11,014 nucleotides of DNA from CAYYMX01 sp964473045. GTDB taxonomy: Bacteria; Pseudomonadota; Alphaproteobacteria; Methylaequorales; Methylaequoraceae. The number at the start of each line of letters is the position of its first letter. The first letter of the stretch is position 1. The notes below the pieces were generated by a model, which ran no database searches, had not been told where the DNA came from, and saw only the letters and a program-made list of their open reading frames with translations. Location: positions 1 to 11,014 of the forward strand of contig CAYYMX010000045.1 in NCBI GenBank assembly GCA_964473045.1. Direction: 5' to 3'. Positions 6,427-11,014 of the stretch are shown one piece after another. The position numbers and the translations under genes are program-made.

Positions 6427-8175
6427 CTAATTTAATTGTTCAAGTTCATCAATAAAATTTTTAATTAAATTCAAACCCATTTGCCAAAAATCTTTATTTT
6501 TAGGGTTTAGATTGAATGATCTAAGTAAAACTTTATAGTTTTTTGAACCTCCAGACTTTAATAGTTTTAAATATTGATCATTAAAGTTTGTAAAATTTTC
6601 TTCATATCTTGAATAAAGAGAGTTAACCAAACAATCACCAAACGCATATGCATAAACGTAAAATGGCGAATGAATGAAATGTGGAATATAAGCCCAAAAA
6701 TATTTATAATTTCCACTCAAATTTATAAAATCACCCAAACTTTCATTCTGAGTCCTGATCCAGATTTTACAAATCTCATCTTCAGAAAGTTCACCTTTAG
6801 ATCTTTTTAAATGAAGTTCTCTTTCAAAAACAAAGAATGCGATTTGCCTGAAAACAGTATTTAACATATCCTCTATCTTTCCTCTAAGCAAAGAGAGTTT
6901 TTGGCTCTTTTTTTTTGTTTTCTCAAGAAGAAATTTAAAAGTCAGCATTTCACCAAAAACACTAGCTGTTTCAGCCAGTGTTAGTGGAGTTTCAGAGAGA
7001 AACAATCCATTTTTGTTTGCTAAGAATTGATGAACACCATGCCCTAATTCATGAGCAAGAGTCATAACATCTCGAATTTTATTTTGATAATTCAAAAGGA
7101 TGTAAGGATGAGAAGATGGAACAGTTGGATGAGAAAAAGCTCCTGATGTTTTCCCATCTCCTAAAGAAGCATGAATCCATTTGTTATCAAAAAATTTTTT
7201 AGCAACATTACCAATTCTATTATCAAAATCAAAATAGGCTGCTAGAACAATTTCTTTAGCTTCATCCCATGTTATTTTTTCTTCTTGAAGATTTTTATAT
7301 GGTGCATTTTTATCCCAAAAATTTAATTTTTTTTTATTAAAACAATTTGCTTTATATTTATAATATCTGTGACTAATTTTGCTATAATTTGATCTAACCG
7401 TATTAACTAAAGAGTCAATATCTTCTTTATCAATTTGATTACTTAAGTGTCTAGATGATTCGGAGAATTCAAATCCTCTGAGATTTTTTTCAATATCTAA
7501 ATCTTTTGATAAAATATTAGTAATATACGAAAAATTAAAAATATTTTTTTTAAGTGTCTCTCCAAAGGATTCTGCAGCATTTTTTCTTATAGATTCTTTA
7601 TGTGAGGTGAAAAGATTTAAAATTTCTGTTTCTGTTAAATCTTTATTCCCATATTTAAATCTTAATCTAGTCATTGTTTGATCATAAAATTTTATCCAGG
7701 CTGCAGAACTTGTAATTGATTTTTCCAACAGCAATTTTTCAATCGTTTCAGATTTTTGGAATTTTTTATTTTTTCTTAGGTTTTTTATCCAGTTCTCAAA
7801 TTTAGACTTTAATAAAAATCCATATTTTTTTTTATCAATTTTGTTGATTTCAATAGAAAAAAAAATTATTTTTTTTTCTAATTCTGAAAGTTTTTCATCA
7901 ATAAATTGGTAAAATTTTTTCTTTTCTGGGTTTAATTGGTCCGTACAGTAAGTTAAATACGCATAACTCCTTAGTTTCAAAAAAACTTCTTCAATTTTTT
8001 CATAACTCTTTATGGATAGAATCAATTCATTATGGGAAAGTTCTGATAATTTACTTTTATATTTCTTGCAAAAATTGGTAATCTTGGTCTTTAGATGATT
8101 AATTTCATCTAAAACTTTTTTTGATTTATAGTTAGGATAAAAATCTGTTAAATCCCATTCAGGAAGATTGCTCAT
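6427..8175 (-). CDS. pepF: M3 family oligoendopeptidase F (PepF-type)
   Basis: This is a cytosolic zinc metallopeptidase that cleaves short peptides, for example protein-breakdown products. From ATG 8175 it has 582 residues, typical of the PepF/M3B group. The zinc motif HELGH is at 375-379 and the probable third ligand is the glutamate at 402 in TLAETASVFGEM. Further family landmarks are LPEWDLTDFYP at the N terminus, DGKTSGAFSHPTVPSSHPYI upstream of the zinc site and the C-terminal aromatic stretch around YKYFWAYIPHFIHSPFYVYAYAFGD. The frame is open 29 codons further upstream, but that stretch overlaps the divergent acyl-CoA synthetase gene and is not family-like, so I start at MSNLPEWD. It heads the run pepF-pntA1-pntA2-pntB. 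No functional link between the peptidase and the transhydrogenase is known to me. Confidence 0.92.
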   Translation of the reverse strand: MSNLPEWDLTDFYPNYKSKKVLDEINHLKTKITNFCKKYKSKLSELSHNELILSIKSYEKIEEVFLKLRSYAYLTYCTDQLNPEKKKFYQFIDEKLSELEKKIIFFSIEINKIDKKKYGFLLKSKFENWIKNLRKNKKFQKSETIEKLLLEKSITSSAAWIKFYDQTMTRLRFKYGNKDLTETEILNLFTSHKESIRKNAAESFGETLKKNIFNFSYITNILSKDLDIEKNLRGFEFSESSRHLSNQIDKEDIDSLVNTVRSNYSKISHRYYKYKANCFNKKKLNFWDKNAPYKNLQEEKITWDEAKEIVLAAYFDFDNRIGNVAKKFFDNKWIHASLGDGKTSGAFSHPTVPSSHPYILLNYQNKIRDVMTLAHELGHGVHQFLANKNGLFLSETPLTLAETASVFGEMLTFKFLLEKTKKKSQKLSLLRGKIEDMLNTVFRQIAFFVFERELHLKRSKGELSEDEICKIWIRTQNESLGDFINLSGNYKYFWAYIPHFIHSPFYVYAYAFGDCLVNSLYSRYEENFTNFNDQYLKLLKSGGSKNYKVLLRSFNLNPKNKDFWQMGLNLIKNFIDELEQLN

Positions 8176-8219
8176 ATTGGAAATAATAAAAAAAAATAAT
8201 AATCTATACTTATAATTAA
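8176..8219. promoter_or_regulatory. Divergent intergenic region, acyl-CoA synthetase and pepF
   Basis: These 44 bases are the only non-coding DNA between two divergent genes, so both promoters must lie here or inside the opposite gene. A TATAAT at 8211-8216 faces the acyl-CoA synthetase gene but is only 3 bases from its ATG, implying a very short or absent leader if it is used. On the minus strand, TATAGAT and TATTAT-like boxes face pepF. The region is almost pure A/T, so box matches carry little weight. Confidence 0.3.
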
Positions 8220-9918
8220 ATGAATACAAAAAAAAAATTTTCAAATATTTTAAGAAAGTCAAATAACCTTCCTGAATTATTTTACTATTATTTGAAAAAA
8301 TCTCCTTATAAAAAAATCTTATACAAAAAAAATAATGATAAGTGGATTGGAAAGAACTATTCTGAGATTGCTGAGAGTGTAAATAAAATTATTTTATACT
8401 TAAAAAAAATTAATTTTAAACGTGGTGATCGAGTTTTTTTACTATCAAGCAATAGAATAGAATGGGTTGAGTTTGACTTGGCAGTAATGACTTTAGGTGG
8501 AATAATTGTTCCAAGTTATGTCACAAACAATCTAATTGACAACCAATTCATAATTAATGATTGTAAACCTCAATTTGTAATTCTAGAAAATTCCTTTGTA
8601 TACAAGAAGAATAGTTCTTTATTAAAGAAAATATCTAAAAATAGAATAATTTTAATTGATGATTATTCAAATTTTATTTCTTACAAAAAAATAACTGCAA
8701 TCAAGTCCAAAAAACAAAAGATACCAAAAATAAAAAAATCTGAAATTTCTTCAATTATTTATACCTCAGGAACCGGAGGAAAACCAAAAGGAGTAGTTTT
8801 AAGTCATGAGTCTATATTTCATAATCTTGAAGGTGCATTAGAAGTAATCAAAGATTTTGGATTTAGAAATCACAGATTTCTATCTTTTTTACCATTATCT
8901 CACTCCTATGAAAGAATGGCAGGATTATACTTCCCTTTACTAATTGCAGCCGAAATATTTTTTTGCAGTTCAATCGATAAAGTTATTTATGAAATAAAAG
9001 AAACAAAACCAACAATAGTTTCTGCAGTGCCAAGACTTTATGAAAATATTTACAAAAAAATAAAATCACAAATTAACAAATCTAATTTATTAATCTCTTA
9101 TTTTTAAAAAAATATTTTTTTTAAATTAGAAAAATTTAATAAAGAAAATAATCTTCTTAAAAACTTTATCAATAAACTATTCATTTACTTAATACTAAAA
9201 AAAAAAAATCAAAGCTAATTTTGGCGGTAAAATTAAAGCATTTATTTCTGGTGGTGCTGCATTAAATCCAATAATAGGAAATTTTTTTATTAATATGGGT
9301 TTTTGTTTACTTCAAGGGTATGGGCAAACTGAAGCATCTCCGTTGATAAGTTGTAATACAAAATTAAACAATAACCCAAAGACTGTTGGATTACCGATCA
9401 AAAATGTAAGTATAAAATTTTCTAAGGATAATGAAATCTTGGTTAAAGGGAAAAATGTAATGATTGGCTACTGGAATAATTCTCAACTAACAAAAAAAAC
9501 TATCAAAAATGGTTGGCTTCATACAGGTGATCTAGGGTTTTTGGATAATAAAGGTAGGATCATAATTAATGGAAGAAAAAAGGATCTTATTGTTACATCA
9601 GGCGGAGATAATATTTCAACCCAAAAAATTGAAAATTTATTATTAAACCATAATGAAATTCAACAAGTATTAATTTATGGAGATAACAAACCCTATTTGG
9701 TTGCGCTAATTGTTCCAAGTGAGAAAACAACACTAGCGCAAATAAAAGAATTAATAAGTAAAGTAAATACTAGACTAAACAGCATAGAAAAAGTTAGAAA
9801 AATTTTATTAATTGAAGAGCCATTTAATTATGAAAATGGATTTTTGACACAGACTCAAAAAATTAAAAAAAACAAAGTCTTTGATTTTTATAAAGAAAGG
9901 ATTAAAAACCTTTACTGA
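8220..9918 (+). pseudogene. Long-chain acyl-CoA synthetase (AMP-forming), interrupted reading frame
   Basis: The gene encodes an ANL-superfamily long-chain fatty acid CoA ligase that activates fatty acids with ATP and CoA. The N-terminal part has the ATP loop YTSGTGGKPKG at 181-191, then FLPLSHSYERMAGLYFPL and SAVPRLYENIYKK, resembling the COG1022-type enzymes more than E. coli FadD. The downstream part has FISGGAALNP, GYGQTEASPLISCN, GWLHTGDLGF and INGRKKDLIVTSGGDN, all intact. Two lesions separate them. The first is a TAA at 9105-9107, after which the same frame continues in family-like style (FFKLEKFNKENNLLKNFINK). The second is a one-base excess in the 12-A tract at 9197-9208; removing one A gives LKKKIKANFGGKIKAFISGG. 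The span is 1,699 nt, one more than a multiple of three, in agreement. It is a recent pseudogene, a slippage-corrected gene or a sequencing artefact. The 3' end overlaps the epimerase gene by 7 bases. Confidence 0.85.
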
Positions 9919-10871
9919 ACACTATAATAATTCTTATACCATTCTACAAACATTGGGATACCTTCATGTACACTTGTTTTAGGTATAAAGTTTAAGTCCT
10001 TTTTACTCTCATCAATATCAGCAAAGGTTTGTTTCACATCTCCCATTTGGTGAGGTAAAAAATTTTTTCTAGCTTTTATTCCCAAACTTTTTTCAATCAC
10101 CTGAACAAAATCAACAAGGTCCTCAGAACAATTATTTCCTAAGTTATAAATCTTATGTAAAGATTTAACATTTGACTTTATAGAACCATAAATACCGTCA
10201 ACGATATCATCAATATAAGTAAAATCCCTTTTCATATTTCCAAAATTAAAAATATCAATTTTTTTTTTTTATATAATTCTTTTAGTAAAAATAAATGTAG
10301 CCATGTCAGGTCTTCCCCAAGGCCCATAAACAGTAAAAAATCTCAAACCAATACATTTCATATTAAATGAATGAGAATAGCATTCTGCAATTACTTCACA
10401 AGATTTTTTTGATGCAGCATACAGTGAAATTGGATTATCTGTTCTATTATGAATAGAAAAAGGGAGTTTCTTATTTTTACCATAAACAGATGATGTACTA
10501 GCATAAATAAATTTTTTAACATTTAATTTTTTGGCCAACTCTAGCATATTTAAATGACCGAGAATATTAGAGTTAATATATGAATAAGGATCTTTTAGTG
10601 AATGTCTAACACCAGCTTGTGCAGCTAAATTAACTATTATATCAATTTTTTCATTTCTAAAGAGTTTTACTAAATTTCTATCTTCAATATTCTTTTTAAA
10701 AAATTTAAAATTTTTGTATTTTTTCAGGATTTTCAATCTATCTTGCTTTAACTTTACATCATAATAATTATTAAGATTATCAACTCCAACAACACTAAAC
10801 TTTTTTTTAAGTAAGAATAATGATGTATAAAGACCAATAAATCCAGCAGCTCCAGTTACAAGAATTTTCAT
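9912..10871 (-). pseudogene. UDP-glucuronate 4-epimerase-like SDR, interrupted by in-frame TAA
   Basis: This is an extended short-chain dehydrogenase of the NAD-dependent sugar-nucleotide epimerase family. The closest match in pattern is UDP-glucuronate 4-epimerase (CapI/LpsL-like), which supplies UDP-galacturonate for surface polysaccharide. It shows the NAD loop GAAGFIG at 7-13, the subgroup marker GVDNLNNYYDVKLKQDRL at 29-46, AAQAGVRHS at 83-91, TSSVYG at 126-131, catalytic Y151 and K155, and RFFTVYGPWGRPDM at 177-190. Codon 201 is TAA (10271-10269). The same frame then continues with KKKIDIFNFGNMKRDFTYID to a normal C terminus, for 319 positions in total, the usual family length. Homologues generally carry glutamate there (FTKAILEGKPID-like), so one GAA to TAA change would explain it. 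The ATG follows the DUF1244 stop with no gap, and the 3' end overlaps the acyl-CoA synthetase gene by 7 bases. Confidence 0.85.
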
Positions 10872-11014
10872 TTATTTAATTGGTTTTTGAAATTTCTTTT
10901 TCCATTCAGAATATTCCATACCATAAATCTCAGTTCTAACTTTTTCATAATTAATTTCTAAATCTAGTTTTTTTCCTTCTTCAACCATCCACTTGGATAA
11001 ACAATTTCTACAAA
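10872..11014 (-). CDS. DUF1244 family protein (3' part only)
   Basis: The last 47 codons of a minus-strand gene run from the right window edge to the TAA at 10874-10872. The translation starts CRNCLSKWMVEEGKKLDL and ends IYGMEYSEWKKKFQKPIK. The CRNCL-KW motif followed by a YGM-Y-EWK motif identifies DUF1244, a short (about 100-residue) conserved family common in Alphaproteobacteria and Gammaproteobacteria. The paired cysteines suggest metal binding or redox sensitivity, but the role of the family is not established. The start codon is off the right edge. The epimerase ATG follows its stop immediately, so the two are probably cotranscribed; whether they share a function is unknown. Confidence 0.82.
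   Translation of the reverse strand, partial: CRNCLSKWMVEEGKKLDLEINYEKVRTEIYGMEYSEWKKKFQKPIK

Noticed and set aside
8176..8262. 29-residue hydrophobic N-terminal extension of pepF that could pass for a signal peptide
   Set aside because: It consists of the AT-rich divergent gap plus the antisense of the acyl-CoA synthetase start. The family begins at LPEWDLTDFYP, and M3B peptidases are cytosolic.
9108..9294. Treating the two halves of the acyl-CoA synthetase as two independent genes, the second starting at ATG 9295
   Set aside because: Starting at 9295 cuts off the FISGGAALNP segment, which is encoded in the same frame just upstream. The halves together make one normal-length enzyme.
9105..10271. 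Reassignment of TAA as a sense codon, suggested by two in-frame TAAs
   Set aside because: TAA is the natural terminator of about ten genes in this window (for example trcR, purK, pntA1, pntA2, pntB), and no intact gene contains an internal TAA.
1..11014. CRISPR arrays, insertion sequences, tRNA or rRNA genes, prophage or defence genes
   Set aside because: I saw no regularly spaced direct repeats, no inverted-repeat-bounded transposase, no tRNA cloverleaf and no defence-type protein. The gene set is ordinary alphaproteobacterial core metabolism.

Overview
The window looks like chromosomal housekeeping DNA from a small-genome, very AT-rich alphaproteobacterium, probably a marine lineage of the SAR11/HIMB59 kind. 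The alphaproteobacterial signal comes from the gene set: a DUF1013 (TrcR-type) regulator, a DUF1244 protein, a COQ9 family gene divergent from rpsU, a DUF465 protein beside purE-purK, and a three-subunit (pntA1, pntA2, pntB) transhydrogenase. The lineage within the class is inferred from base composition, long A/T homopolymers and extreme gene packing; it is not proven.

Layout, left to right. The 3' end of a zinc-independent NAD(P)H:quinone oxidoreductase (3-413, +) is followed by the TrcR-like regulator (423-947, +). A 58-residue DUF465 protein (948-1124, -) abuts the regulator tail to tail. Divergent from it is the purine pair purE-purK (1169-2708, +), which overlaps coq9 (2692-3306, -) at the 3' end. 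Divergent from coq9 is rpsU (3378-3584, +), which appears to start at AUA. rpsU overlaps by 4 nt the last gene of a four-gene minus-strand run: pepF-type M3 peptidase, pntA1, pntA2, pntB (8175 down to 3581). Divergent from pepF is a long-chain acyl-CoA synthetase gene (8220-9918, +). It converges with a UDP-glucuronate-epimerase-like gene (9912-10871, -), which directly follows the 3' end of a DUF1244 gene (10872-11014, -).

Functionally the window combines de novo purine synthesis (PurE/PurK turn AIR into CAIR via N5-CAIR), ubiquinone synthesis support (COQ9), translation (bS21), proton-driven NADPH supply (PntA1A2B), peptide turnover, fatty-acid activation and a nucleotide-sugar step for surface polysaccharide. 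No stretch over 300 bases lacks a gene; the largest gaps are tens of bases. All four convergent gene pairs abut or overlap, leaving no room for ordinary hairpin terminators.

I found no evidence of a new defence, mobile or biosynthetic system. The observations most worth checking are the AUA start of rpsU, an in-frame TAA plus a 12-A frameshift in the acyl-CoA synthetase gene, and an in-frame TAA replacing a usually acidic position in the epimerase gene. Each could be real biology or a sequence error; the raw reads would decide.
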